A DNA stretch of 64,000 nt from Stenotrophomonas nematodicola (GCF_009467805.1 NZ_WIAY01000002.1:310001-374000); one strand, 5' to 3'; shown: positions 8,985-17,901, counted from the first letter of the stretch. Notes: generated by a model not told the origin, from the sequence alone. Made by a program: numbers and translations.

Positions 8985-9553
8985 GCGACGGGGCGCGCCG
9001 CGAGTTCCATGCGAACGGACGCAGCTTCCAGGTGCTGCTCGCCCTGCTGATGCTGGGCGTCCTGGTCGTGATGGGCGGTACGTCCCTGCTCGGATCGGAC
9101 AGCAGCGACCCGGCGCATCGGACCCCGTGGGGCTTCCTGTTCGGCCTGGTCGGCAGCATGTGGCTCCTGCTCGGCGTCCTGTTCGCGGTAATGAGCCGGC
9201 AACGCGTGGTCATCGGGACCGATGGCCATATCGAGGTCAAAAGCGTGCTCAATGGCTTCCGCACGCGGCGCTTCCATGTCCGTGAGGTGGCCGCGCTGCA
9301 CTATGGCAACTGGCAACACAGCACCCAGTCGGTGGTCAGCGAACTGGGCGTGGCCCTGCGCCCCGCTCCACACCGGCAGTGGCAGCATGTGCGGGTGATG
9401 AACACGCACGTGGCCGACGGGGGTGCGCTGGCACTGTTCCGCGCCATCGCCGCTGCGGTGCACGCCGCCCAGCCCGAGCTCTCCCTTCCCCGCGAACTGG
9501 CGCCTGACAACGGCGCCCTCTCCCCGAGCCACGCCGCACGGCAACGTCCATGA
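8981..9553 (+). CDS. Two-helix membrane protein of unknown function
   Basis: A 190-residue protein starting at the ATG that overlaps the rdgB stop. It has two predicted membrane helices (about residues 17-38 and 51-70), then a soluble C-terminal part with short beta strands resembling a PH-like membrane-associated domain (the RVVIGTDGHIEV and RFHVREVAALHYG segments). No enzyme motif was recognised. It overlaps hemW by ATGA, so it belongs to the same coupled unit. It could be a membrane-bound partner in nucleotide or heme metabolism, but that is position only. Confidence 0.75.
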   Translation: MSDGARREFHANGRSFQVLLALLMLGVLVVMGGTSLLGSDSSDPAHRTPWGFLFGLVGSMWLLLGVLFAVMSRQRVVIGTDGHIEVKSVLNGFRTRRFHVREVAALHYGNWQHSTQSVVSELGVALRPAPHRQWQHVRVMNTHVADGGALALFRAIAAAVHAAQPELSLPRELAPDNGALSPSHAARQRP

Positions 9554-10773
9554 ACACCCCCTGCAATCACCTCCCCGGCGAAGCCTGCACCGACCACGAC
9601 CACGATCACGATCATGAGGCGCGGCTGGTCCCGCCGCCGCTGTCGCTGTACGTGCACCTGCCCTGGTGCGTGCGCAAATGTCCGTACTGCGATTTCAACT
9701 CGCATGCGGCCAAGGGCGAACTGCCGTTCGACGCCTATATCGATGCGCTGATCCGCGACCTGGACCAGGACCTGCCACTGGTCTGGGGCCGGGTGGTCAA
9801 CAGCGTGTTCTTCGGTGGCGGCACGCCCAGCCTGTTTCCACCGGACGCGATCGACCGCTTCCTGCAGGCAGCGGCTGCGCGGCTGCGCTTCGCACCGAAT
9901 CTGGAAGTCACCCTGGAAACCAATCCGGGCACCGCCGAGCACGGCCGTTTCGACCGCTACCGCGCGGCCGGCGTGAACCGCATCAGCTTCGGCATCCAGA
10001 CCTTCAACGACGAGGCGCTCAAGCGCCTGGGCCGCATCCACGACAGCGGCGAGGCCGAGCGCGCGGTCAAGCTGGCGCAGGACGCCGGCTACGACAACTT
10101 CAACATCGACCTGATGTACGCGTTGCCGCAGCAGACTCTGGGCCAGGCCGAGCACGACCTGGAACGCGCGTTCGCGCTGCAGCCCACGCATCTGTCGCAT
10201 TACCAGCTCACCCTGGAGCCCAATACGGTGTTCTTCGCCCGGCCGCCGCAGGGCATCCCGGACGAGGATTCGGCGTGGGACATCCAGGAGCACTGTCAGC
10301 GTCTGCTGGCCGACGCCGGCTATGCGCAGTACGAGGTCAGCGCCTATGCGCGGCCGGGACGGCAGAGTGCGCACAACCTGAACTACTGGCGTTTCGGCGA
10401 TTACCTGGGCATCGGCGCCGGCGCGCACGGCAAGATCAGCAGCGGCGCCGGGCAGAACGTGCTGCGCCGCTGGAAGCACAAGCATCCGCAGACGTTCATG
10501 GAGACCGCCGGCACGGCCGCATCGATCGGCGGCGACGACATCATCGATGCCGACCGCCTGCCCTTCGAATACATGCTCAACCTGTTGCGCCTGCACGAAG
10601 GGTTTGGCCTGCGCGATTTCGAATCGCGCACCGGGTTGGCGCGGGCACAGATAGCCGCACCGTTGCAGACTGCAGTGGCGCGCGGGTGGATGACCATGAC
10701 AGGCGACCATGCGCAGCCCACCGAACTGGGCCGGCGCTTCACCAACGACGTCGTCGAACTGTTCCTCCCCTGA
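9550..10773 (+). CDS. hemW: Radical SAM heme chaperone HemW
   Basis: A 407-residue member of the HemN-like radical SAM family, formerly annotated as coproporphyrinogen oxidase and now considered a heme chaperone. The 4Fe-4S motif Cys40-X3-Cys44-X2-Cys47 (CVRKCPYC) is intact, followed by FFGGGTPSLF, the LETNPGT block and the SFGIQTFNDE block, with the HemN C-terminal domain at the end. The first 25 residues hold an unusual run of alternating His and Asp (residues 16-22) and an extra cysteine pair, which could bind metal. It is last in the five-gene coupled run. Confidence 0.93.
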   Translation: MNTPCNHLPGEACTDHDHDHDHEARLVPPPLSLYVHLPWCVRKCPYCDFNSHAAKGELPFDAYIDALIRDLDQDLPLVWGRVVNSVFFGGGTPSLFPPDAIDRFLQAAAARLRFAPNLEVTLETNPGTAEHGRFDRYRAAGVNRISFGIQTFNDEALKRLGRIHDSGEAERAVKLAQDAGYDNFNIDLMYALPQQTLGQAEHDLERAFALQPTHLSHYQLTLEPNTVFFARPPQGIPDEDSAWDIQEHCQRLLADAGYAQYEVSAYARPGRQSAHNLNYWRFGDYLGIGAGAHGKISSGAGQNVLRRWKHKHPQTFMETAGTAASIGGDDIIDADRLPFEYMLNLLRLHEGFGLRDFESRTGLARAQIAAPLQTAVARGWMTMTGDHAQPTELGRRFTNDVVELFLP

Positions 10774-10847
10774 CGCCGGGTTCTTCCCGGTTTGTTGCAG
10801 GTGGCATGGACCACACGGAACGCAGCCGGGCAGCACCCGGCTCCGTG
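10773..10847. repeat. REP-like palindromes after hemW
   Basis: Two short palindromes follow the hemW stop: GCCGGGTTCTTCCCGG at about 10775-10790 and AGCCGGG/CCCGGCT at 10824-10842, the second extended by CACGGA-like outer bases. They share the GCCGGG...CCCGGC core with SMAG repeats elsewhere in the window and may end the hemW transcript. Confidence 0.55.
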
Positions 10848-10942
10848 GCGGCCCGCGGCCGGGGCGCCTTCACGCACCGTGTGGCGGCAAACCGGGGAAA
10901 CCGTTAGATTCCGGGTACTCAGGGGAGCCGGAACCACCACGG

Positions 10943-13405
10943 ATGTCTGCGTCCGCACCTTCATCGTTTCAGGCCGACAGCGCGCGCTTTGCCAGCGTCG
11001 ATGCGCCGCCGCGCGTGCGCCGGCTGCTGGCCGCCCTGCACGCGCAGGCGGTACAGACGCTGAGCAACCCGCTCAAGCTGACCATCGTCGAGCTGGAGCG
11101 TGAGTTGTTCCGCGATGCGGAACGCGCACGCAACAGCCAGATCCAGGCCGACATCTACGCCCAGGCGCGGCAGCTGCACGAGGTGAACGCCCTGTTCGCG
11201 CCGCGCTTCCTGGCCGCCCTGGCCGACGCGCTGGCGCAGCTGCGCCAGCCGCGACAGGCACACCGCCCGGTGGCCGCCGCCACGCCGGTGTCGGCCAATA
11301 CCCTCACCCTGGTCACCGATACCGACATCGACCGCGATATCGTGCTGGCCGACATCACCCGGCGCGAAGCCCAGCGGTCGGCCAGCGCGCTGCAGCTGCT
11401 GGGCCAGCGCTTCGGCGTCCTCGCGGCCGGCCCGGCGTTCGACGTGGAAGATCTGCCCTTCGGCCCGTACGTGCTGTGCCGGATCGCGCGCGAGCTGGGC
11501 GAACAGTTCTCGCTGGGGCTGGAGACCCAGCTGGCCTTGTTCCGTGTGTTCGACCGCCAGCTGATCGAGCGTCTCGGCGAGCTGCTGGAGCGCGCCAACA
11601 TCCTGCTCGGCCACGAAGGCGTGCTCCCCGGCCTGGTCTATACCCCGTATCTGGCCCGTTCGGCGACCACCCGCCGCATTGTCACCGGCGCCGAGCGTGG
11701 GTCGCCCGCCCGTGCCGGCGGCGCCGGCGCGCGGCCGCTGACCGGCTGGGGCGGTGCCACGCCCGCCGGTGCCTGGGCGGCCATGACCAGCGAAGCGATG
11801 GCGGCCCTGCCACGTTCGCTGCAGAACGCCACGCTCGCACCGATGACCGCCGCAGGGGCCGGTGCAGCGGTACCGGCATCCGCTGGCACCGGTGCGGCCG
11901 GTCCGGATCTCACGGCACCGGCGATGGCGGCCCTGCACCAGTTGCTGGGCGCCGCGCGCCAGGCCAACGCCGGGGCAGCACCTGCGGACGGCGGCGGTGC
12001 CGCGACGCCGGGCGGACCGGCCACGGCGGGTGCGCCCGGTTCCGCCTCCCAGCTTCCCGCGCAACCGGCGCCAGCCAGCACCGCCGTTCCGATTCCGGAC
12101 GAGGCCCTGCAGGCCACCCTGGCACGCCTGCAGGGCCAGACCGCACACGCGGCGGGCACCCGCCGCAGCATGGCCGACCTGCACAACGCGCTGCTGGCCC
12201 AGGTACGCGCCGACCACGGGCCGCAGGCAGCGCTGACCATCAAGGACAACGACACCTTCGACCTGCTGGACATGCTCTACGGGCAGATCCAGCGCGAAGT
12301 CCGCCATGACGCGGCCGCCGCCGACCTGCTGACCCGTCTGCAGGTGCCGGTGGCGCGCGCAGCGCTGTCCGACCCCGCCTTCTTCGTGCGCGACCAGCAC
12401 CCGGCCCGCGAACTGCTCAATGCCGTGGCCGAAGCAGGGGCCACCTGGCTGGGCGAGGAGGATGTCGATCCGCAGCTGGTGGCCAAGCTCAGCCACGCCG
12501 TCGACCAGGTGGTACAGAACTACAAGGGCGACACGGCGGTATTCGACGCTGCCAACGACGACATCCAGCAGCATTTCCGCGCACTGGCGCACAAAGCCGA
12601 ACTGGCCGAACGCCGGCACGTGGAGGCGGCACGCGGCAAAGAGCGCCTGGAATCGGCCAAGCAGCAGGCCAGCGCCAGCATCGAGCAGCTGTGCGCGCAG
12701 GCCGCGCCGCCGCGCTTCGTGCAGTCCCTGCTCAAGCAGGCCTGGTCGGACACCCTGACCCTGACCCTGCTGCGCCACGGCGAGGAGTCGCCACAGTGGC
12801 AGCAGCGCCAGGAGGAAACAGCCCGCATCGCCGCCATCACCTGCCAGCCGCCGGGCGCTGCGGACAGCGACACCGCGCTGGGTGAGCAGGTCGAAGCCGC
12901 GCTGCTGCAGGTGGGGTACCACCAGGACGAGGCCGCCGCGATCGCCCGCCGGCTGTCCACGCCCGGTGGCGAGGATGACAGCACGTCGCGGACCGAACTG
13001 ACCGCGCGCCTGAAAGCGCGCACCCGCCTCGGCGAACAGGCCGACAGCGCCGACCCGCGCAAGGTCGCACCGCTGGCGCGCAGCACGGCCGAGGAAGACT
13101 GCTACCGCCAGCTGCGCACGCTGCCGTTCGGCACCTGGTTCGAGTTCACCACCAACCAGCAAGGTGACGTGCGCCGCCAGCGCCTGTCCTGGTACAGCCT
13201 GGTCACCGACAACGCATTGTTCGTCACGCCGCGTGGGCAGAAGGCCGGCGAGCACTCGCTCGACGCCCTTGCCCGCCTGATGGCGCACGGCCAGGCGCGC
13301 ATCGTCACCGAAGACAAGGGCCGGCTTATCGACCGCGCCTGGCAGGCCACCCTGCGCACCCTGCGCTCGCTGGCAGGCGCCGGCACCCCGGAGGCATCGG
13401 CATGA
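10943..13405 (+). CDS. DUF1631 family protein
   Basis: An 820-residue soluble protein of the DUF1631 family, known mainly from gammaproteobacteria and not characterised in detail. The N-terminal third is helical (residues 1-230). A low-complexity Ala/Gly/Pro linker follows at roughly 235-380, then a long helical region, and a C-terminal beta-rich part (FEFTTNQQGDVRRQRLSWYS and the TDNALFVTPRGQKAGEHSLD region) that looks PilZ-like. The ATG at 10943 starts right after a gap containing palindromes. The stop overlaps the PilZ gene by ATGA, so the two are co-translated and a role in c-di-GMP signalling is a reasonable inference, not shown. Confidence 0.85.
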   Translation: MSASAPSSFQADSARFASVDAPPRVRRLLAALHAQAVQTLSNPLKLTIVELERELFRDAERARNSQIQADIYAQARQLHEVNALFAPRFLAALADALAQLRQPRQAHRPVAAATPVSANTLTLVTDTDIDRDIVLADITRREAQRSASALQLLGQRFGVLAAGPAFDVEDLPFGPYVLCRIARELGEQFSLGLETQLALFRVFDRQLIERLGELLERANILLGHEGVLPGLVYTPYLARSATTRRIVTGAERGSPARAGGAGARPLTGWGGATPAGAWAAMTSEAMAALPRSLQNATLAPMTAAGAGAAVPASAGTGAAGPDLTAPAMAALHQLLGAARQANAGAAPADGGGAATPGGPATAGAPGSASQLPAQPAPASTAVPIPDEALQATLARLQGQTAHAAGTRRSMADLHNALLAQVRADHGPQAALTIKDNDTFDLLDMLYGQIQREVRHDAAAADLLTRLQVPVARAALSDPAFFVRDQHPARELLNAVAEAGATWLGEEDVDPQLVAKLSHAVDQVVQNYKGDTAVFDAANDDIQQHFRALAHKAELAERRHVEAARGKERLESAKQQASASIEQLCAQAAPPRFVQSLLKQAWSDTLTLTLLRHGEESPQWQQRQEETARIAAITCQPPGAADSDTALGEQVEAALLQVGYHQDEAAAIARRLSTPGGEDDSTSRTELTARLKARTRLGEQADSADPRKVAPLARSTAEEDCYRQLRTLPFGTWFEFTTNQQGDVRRQRLSWYSLVTDNALFVTPRGQKAGEHSLDALARLMAHGQARIVTEDKGRLIDRAWQATLRTLRSLAGAGTPEASA

Positions 13406-13752
13406 ATACCCCCGACACGCGACGCGCGCCCCGCCGCCAGGTGGCCGAGCTGGTGCCGGTCACCGACTGCATGGCCGAGACCATTATCGGCCGCCTCGGC
13501 AACGTCTCCGAAACCGGCATGCTGATGCTGGCCTCCGTGCCGATGCACGAGGATGCCCTGTACCAGCTGCAGTTCGCCATTCCCGGGCCGCACGGCCAGC
13601 CGCGCGTGCTCGATGTGGGCGCGCACCTGCTGTGGAGCGAACAGACCCATGCGCCCGGCCAGGCCTGGGTGGGCTTCCGCTTCCTGACACTGAGCCGCGA
13701 ACACCGCGAACAGCTGCGCGACTGGATCGCGCAGGAATCTTCGGCAGTGTGA
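13402..13752 (+). CDS. PilZ domain protein (c-di-GMP binding)
   Basis: A 116-residue single PilZ domain. It has the RRAPRRQ (RxxxR-type) motif near residue 8 and NVSETGM at about 34-40 in place of the D/NxSxxG consensus, both used in binding cyclic di-GMP. The C terminus is the usual barrel with WVGFRFLTLS. The start overlaps the DUF1631 stop by ATGA. It may act with the upstream protein as effector and sensor. A small hairpin (13753-13768) follows the stop. Confidence 0.85.
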   Translation: MNTPDTRRAPRRQVAELVPVTDCMAETIIGRLGNVSETGMLMLASVPMHEDALYQLQFAIPGPHGQPRVLDVGAHLLWSEQTHAPGQAWVGFRFLTLSREHREQLRDWIAQESSAV

Positions 13753-13834
13753 GTGCCGGTTCCGGCACAGCGCCGCCGGCGCGATTGCGGCAGAATCAGG
13801 GGCTGCACTCCGCACTGTCGAACGAGCCCCCGTG

Positions 13835-15163
13835 ATGAACCAGCCAGACCTCGGCGCCCTGTATTCCCACCACATCGGCGTGCTGTGCCGGCGCGCGGAT
13901 GAAGCGCTGGCGCGCGGCGGTTTCGACCACCTGGTGATTCCCAGCGGCACCCAGCACTACCAGGCGTTCGACGACCGCGACTATCCGTATGCGGTCAACC
14001 CGAACTTCAAAGCCTGGCTGCCGCTGACCAAGGTCCCCAACAGCTGGCTGGTGTACACCCCGGGCAAGCGCCCCACGGTGATTTTCCACCAGCCGTTCGA
14101 CTACTGGCACGTGGTGCCCGACGCGCCCAACGGCTGGTGGGTGGAGCATGTGGACATCGCGATCATCCGCACCCCCGAGGAAGCGCTGACGCTGCTGCCC
14201 AGGGACATCGCGCGCTGCGCGATCCTCGGTGAGCCGCAGAGCGCGCTGGGTACCGTGGTGCCGAACAACCCCGAGCCGGTATTGAGCTACCTGGACTGGC
14301 ACCGCGCCAGCAAGACGCCGTATGAAATCGCGTTGATGCGCCAGGCCCAGCGCCTCGGCGTGCGCGGCCACCGCGCTGCCGAAGCCGCCTTCCGCGCCGG
14401 CGCCAGCGAGTTCGAGATCCACATGGCGTACTGCCGTGCGGTAGGCCAGGACGCCAATGAACTGCCCTACGGCAACATCATCGGTCTCAACGAACACGCC
14501 GCGGTACTGCATTACACCGACCTGGGGCGCACCGCACCGCAGCCGCTGCGCAGCTTCCTGATCGATGCCGGCGCCAGCGCGCACGGTTATGCCAGCGACA
14601 TCACCCGCACCTATGCGGCCGCCGGCCACGACGAGTTCCAGGCGATGATCGACGCGGTCGACACCGCGCAGCAGGTCATGTGCGCCGGGGTGCGTGCGGG
14701 CGTGGACTACAAGCAGCTGCACATCGACGCGCACCTGTCGCTGATGGGCATCCTCAAGGACGTCGGCGTGCTCAAGGTGTCTGCCGAGGCCGCCCTGGCC
14801 ACCGGCGTCAGCGCCGCGTTCTTCCCGCACGGCCTGGGTCATCTGATCGGCCTGCAGGTGCACGATGTCGCCGGCTTCGCCGCCAGCGACCGCGGCGGCC
14901 GCGTCGAACGCCCGCAGGGCCACCCCTACCTGCGCCTGACCCGCGTGCTGGAGCCGGGCATGGTGGTCACCATCGAGCCGGGCCTCTACTTCATCGACAT
15001 GCTGCTGGACGAAGTGAAGCAGGCCGGCAACGCCGACAGCATCGACTGGGGCCGCGTGGACTTCTTCCGCCCGTATGGCGGCATCCGTATCGAAGACGAG
15101 GTGCTGTGCACCGACGGCGACGCCGACAACCTCACCCGCCCTGCCTTCGCCGCCGCGGATTGA
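13835..15163 (+). CDS. pepQ: Xaa-Pro dipeptidase (prolidase, PepQ/OPAA type)
   Basis: A 442-residue M24B metallopeptidase that splits dipeptides with C-terminal proline; this subgroup also hydrolyses organophosphates in vitro. With the start at 13835 the dimetal ligands fall at Asp244, Asp255, His336, Glu381 and Glu420, exactly the numbering of characterised OPAA/PepQ enzymes, which supports this ATG over the GTG one codon earlier. It is convergent with pepP, another M24 peptidase, across a repeat-rich gap. Confidence 0.94.
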   Translation: MNQPDLGALYSHHIGVLCRRADEALARGGFDHLVIPSGTQHYQAFDDRDYPYAVNPNFKAWLPLTKVPNSWLVYTPGKRPTVIFHQPFDYWHVVPDAPNGWWVEHVDIAIIRTPEEALTLLPRDIARCAILGEPQSALGTVVPNNPEPVLSYLDWHRASKTPYEIALMRQAQRLGVRGHRAAEAAFRAGASEFEIHMAYCRAVGQDANELPYGNIIGLNEHAAVLHYTDLGRTAPQPLRSFLIDAGASAHGYASDITRTYAAAGHDEFQAMIDAVDTAQQVMCAGVRAGVDYKQLHIDAHLSLMGILKDVGVLKVSAEAALATGVSAAFFPHGLGHLIGLQVHDVAGFAASDRGGRVERPQGHPYLRLTRVLEPGMVVTIEPGLYFIDMLLDEVKQAGNADSIDWGRVDFFRPYGGIRIEDEVLCTDGDADNLTRPAFAAAD

Positions 15164-15173
15164 CCAGCCGCGG

Positions 15174-15260
15174 GTAGAGCCGACCGCTGGTCGGCTATCG
15201 CGCGCAACGCGGGGTGTCGCGATGCCGGCGCGGAGAGCAGCCGACCAGAGGTCGGCTGTG
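15174..15260. repeat. SMAG-like repeat pair
   Basis: GTAGAGCCGACCGCTGGTCGGC starts at 15174, and a second, oppositely oriented unit with core GCCGACCAGAGGTCGGC lies at 15240-15256. The GTAG head and GCCGACC/GGTCGGC core match the SMAG layout. The pair lies between the convergent pepQ and pepP stops. Confidence 0.75.
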
Positions 15261-15300
15261 CGGGGCGATGCGGCGTTGATCGGCAACGCCGCGCCCCGGG
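15261..15300. terminator. Long GC-rich hairpin before pepP stop
   Basis: Nested stems CGGGGCG/CGCCCCG and GCGGCGTT/AACGCCGC surround a short loop (15278-15284). Placed between two convergent genes, it probably serves as a bidirectional terminator. No T-run is seen. Confidence 0.5.
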
Positions 15301-15305
15301 CCGGC

Positions 15306-16637
15306 TCAGCGCGCGGCCATCTCCGCTTCGATCTCGTCCGCGCTGCGCGCCAAGGCGGCGGTCAGCACCTGGTGGCCGTTGTCGGTGATCAGCACATCGT
15401 CCTCGGTGCGGATGCCGATGCCACGCCAGCGCGCCTCCACGGTGCGATCATCGACCGAGACATACAGACCCGGCTCGATGGTGAACACCATGCCCGGTTC
15501 CAGCATCCGCGAGTCGCCAGCCAGGCGGTAATCGCCGACATCATGTACATCCAGCCCCAGCCAATGGCCGGTCTTGTGCCGGTAAAAGCGCTGGTAATGA
15601 CCCTCGGCGATGTTCTCTTCCAGGCTGCCCTTCAGCAGTCCCAGCCGCAGCAGGCCTTCGGTGAGCGTTTCCACCGCCGCCAGGTGCCCGGCCTCGTACG
15701 CCTGGCCCGGGCGCGCCTGGGCCAACGCGGCCGCCTGCGCCGCGCCCACCAGATCGTGCAGCGCACGCTGTTCGGGCGTGAAACGGCCGTTGACCGGGAA
15801 AGTCCGCGTGATGTCGCTGGCATACCCGCGGTACTCGGCGCCGGCGTCGATCAGGACCAGATCACCGTCGCGGCTGCAGGCAGTGTTGTCGCGGTAATGC
15901 AGGATGCAGGCGTTGGCGCCGGCCCCGACAATGCTGCCGTACGCGGCCCAGGCATCGTTGGCGCGGAACTGGCGTTCCAGGTCGGCCTGCAGCTCGTACT
16001 CGTGGATGCCTGGCCGCGCCACCCGCATCGCGACGCGATGCGCCTGCACGCTGATGTCCGCCGCGCGCTGCATCAAGGCGATCTCGGCCGCAGACTTGAA
16101 CAGGCGCTGCTCATGCAGCAGGTGGCCCAGCTCCAGGAACTCGTGCGGCGGCTGGGCGCCATGACGGACCTGGGAGCGCACGCGGTTGACCCAGCCGATC
16201 AGCTTGAGGTCGAACTCCGCATCACGGCCGAAGTGGTAATACACCCGCGAACGGCCCTCGAGCAGGCCCGGCAGGATGTCGTCCAGATCGTCGATCGGGT
16301 ACGCATCGTCCATGCCGTAGCGCGACACCGCGCCCTCCTGACCGGCGCGTGCGCCATCCCAGGCCTCGCGGTCGGCATCGCGCTCGCGGCAGAACAGGAT
16401 CACCTCGCCGTGGCGGCGCCCGGGGATCAGCACCAGCACCGCCTCCGGCTCGGGAAAGCCGGACAGGTACCAGAAATCCGAGTCTTGGCGGAACGGATAG
16501 TGGGTATCCAGGCTGCGCACGCGCTCGGCGGCGGCCGGCAGCACCAGGATCGCGTCGTCGCCGGCCATTTCCATCAACTGGCGGCGGCGACGGGTGTATT
16601 CGGCGGCGGAGATGCCGGTCAGCTGCCGGATATCCAT
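15306..16637 (-). CDS. pepP: Aminopeptidase P (Xaa-Pro aminopeptidase)
   Basis: A 443-residue M24B peptidase that removes the N-terminal residue when proline is second. It has the N-terminal aminopeptidase P domain (about 1-175) and the catalytic pita-bread domain with metal ligands Asp264, Asp275, His358, Glu388 and Glu412. The ATG at 16637 begins one base after the ygfB stop, reproducing the ygfB-pepP order of gammaproteobacteria, so the two genes share a transcript. Confidence 0.95.
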   Translation of the reverse strand: MDIRQLTGISAAEYTRRRRQLMEMAGDDAILVLPAAAERVRSLDTHYPFRQDSDFWYLSGFPEPEAVLVLIPGRRHGEVILFCRERDADREAWDGARAGQEGAVSRYGMDDAYPIDDLDDILPGLLEGRSRVYYHFGRDAEFDLKLIGWVNRVRSQVRHGAQPPHEFLELGHLLHEQRLFKSAAEIALMQRAADISVQAHRVAMRVARPGIHEYELQADLERQFRANDAWAAYGSIVGAGANACILHYRDNTACSRDGDLVLIDAGAEYRGYASDITRTFPVNGRFTPEQRALHDLVGAAQAAALAQARPGQAYEAGHLAAVETLTEGLLRLGLLKGSLEENIAEGHYQRFYRHKTGHWLGLDVHDVGDYRLAGDSRMLEPGMVFTIEPGLYVSVDDRTVEARWRGIGIRTEDDVLITDNGHQVLTAALARSADEIEAEMAAR

Positions 16638-16638
16638 C

Positions 16639-17187
16639 TCAGTTCAGGCGCTGCCGATGGCGCGCGGCCATGACGCAGTCCCCGTGCAGCAGCAGCACCG
16701 CCACGCGGATGAACTCCTCGATTTCGGCCAGCGCATCGTCGTCATCGTCGTTGCCGCTTTCAAAATCCTCGCTCGACGCCTGGGCCAGCTTGGCCAGGTC
16801 GTTGAGCGCCTCTTCGCCTTCCTCGGACAGCGTCGGGCGGCGACCACCCGCGCCCAGCCCGAAGCCGCCCAGGAACGCGCGCGCCCAGGTGAACAGGGCG
16901 TCGGCCTGCGCGGCAGTGTCGCCGGCATCGGACAGCAGCAGCTCGAAGGCGAAATCACGGTCTTCCAGCTGGGCCACACTGGCCTCCAGCAGACGCGACA
17001 GCGCGTCGCCCTCTGCCGGCACCGGCAGGGCGTCGTCGGCCAGCACCCGCGCCGGCCATTCGCGCACCGGCGCACCACCGGCGGACAGCCAACCGCACAG
17101 GCCGCCGTGGAGTTCAGCGGCGCTGGCGCCCAGGCCCAGGGCCTGGCTGGCCTGGTTTACGTCGTCGACACTCGGAAGTTCGGTCAT
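16639..17187 (-). CDS. ygfB: UPF0149 (YgfB) family protein
   Basis: A 182-residue YgfB/YecA-like helical protein. It has the family blocks LHGGLCGWLSAGG near residue 26 and AFLGGFGLG near 105, and an acidic stretch (NDDDDDALAE) near 145. In Pseudomonas aeruginosa YgfB has been linked to repression of an amidase that affects beta-lactam resistance; here that is analogy only. It is directly upstream of pepP and divergent from the zapA unit, a conserved neighbourhood. Confidence 0.9.
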   Translation of the reverse strand: MTELPSVDDVNQASQALGLGASAAELHGGLCGWLSAGGAPVREWPARVLADDALPVPAEGDALSRLLEASVAQLEDRDFAFELLLSDAGDTAAQADALFTWARAFLGGFGLGAGGRRPTLSEEGEEALNDLAKLAQASSEDFESGNDDDDDALAEIEEFIRVAVLLLHGDCVMAARHRQRLN

Positions 17188-17349
17188 CTTGGGGCTCGAT
17201 CAGAAAAAGGTGCCACCGCAGCCGATCACCACGGTTTGTGAGCGCGACAGTGTAGCAATCCGGCCGTCTTCCCCGGGTCGTTGCCGTGCGTCCGGGCTGC
17301 CCGCGACAGACCCCGGCCCGGACCGCCGCACGCCCCCGTCATTATTCGC

Positions 17350-17379
17350 TTGACCGCCCTGTACGCCCTTGCCTATCGT
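17350..17379 (+). promoter_or_regulatory. Sigma-70-like promoter of the TIGR02449-zapA unit
   Basis: TTGACC at 17350-17355 and TATCGT at 17374-17379 are 18 bases apart. The expected transcription start falls at or within a base or two of the ATG at 17387, implying a leaderless or near-leaderless mRNA. Confidence 0.45.
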
Positions 17380-17386
17380 GCCGCTC

Positions 17387-17608
17387 ATGGAACCCGCCGA
17401 CGCCATCGCCCAGTTGCAGGCCTTCGCCGCACGCGTGGAGGCGTTGCTTGAGCGCAACCAGCGCCTGGCCGAGGAGAACCGCAGTCTCCGCCACCAGCAG
17501 GAACAGCTGGTGGCCGAGCGGTCCCAGCTTCTGGCCAAGAACGAGCAGGCCCGCTCCCGGGTCGAAGCGATGATCACCCGCCTCAAGTCCCTGGAGCAGC
17601 ACACATGA
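17387..17608 (+). CDS. Small coiled-coil protein (TIGR02449 family)
   Basis: A 73-residue protein made almost entirely of a coiled coil with heptad leucines (LQAFAARVEALLERNQRL and onward). It matches the TIGR02449 family found next to zapA in many gammaproteobacteria; function unknown. ATG 17387 (MEPADAIAQ) was chosen over the TTG at 17369. It overlaps zapA by ATGA, so it is probably a partner or regulator of the division protein ZapA, by position. Confidence 0.85.
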   Translation: MEPADAIAQLQAFAARVEALLERNQRLAEENRSLRHQQEQLVAERSQLLAKNEQARSRVEAMITRLKSLEQHT

Positions 17609-17901
17609 GCCAGACCGAACCGGTCAGTGTCCGCATCCTGGACCGCGAGTACACGGTGGGCGTGGGCGCCGAGGAACGCGAAAGCCTCACGGCGGCGGCC
17701 AGGCTGCTGGACGCCAAGATGCGCGAGATCCGCGGCAGCAACCGCATGGCTGCGGTGGACCGGGTGGCGGTGCTGGCCGCGCTCAACCTCGCCCATGAGC
17801 TGCAGCAGCTGCGCGACGACCATGCCCGCCAGGCGGTGGCGCTGCAGCAGACGCTGGCCGACCTGAACCGGCGTCTGGACCGCGCCATCGACGGCGCCTG
17901 A
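17605..17901 (+). CDS. zapA: Cell division protein ZapA
   Basis: A 98-residue ZapA that cross-links FtsZ filaments and stabilises the Z ring. The N-terminal globular part (VSVRILDREYTVG, EERESLTAAARLLDAKM) and the C-terminal coiled coil are typical. The gene order zapA-6S RNA-fau is the classic gammaproteobacterial one. Translation is coupled to the upstream TIGR02449 gene by an ATGA overlap. Confidence 0.95.
   Translation: MSQTEPVSVRILDREYTVGVGAEERESLTAAARLLDAKMREIRGSNRMAAVDRVAVLAALNLAHELQQLRDDHARQAVALQQTLADLNRRLDRAIDGA

Noticed and set aside
10961-13288. A 775-codon minus-strand ORF opposite the DUF1631 gene
   Set aside because: Composition is His/Arg/Gln/Gly-rich without domains, as expected for antisense frames; the plus-strand gene fits its neighbours.
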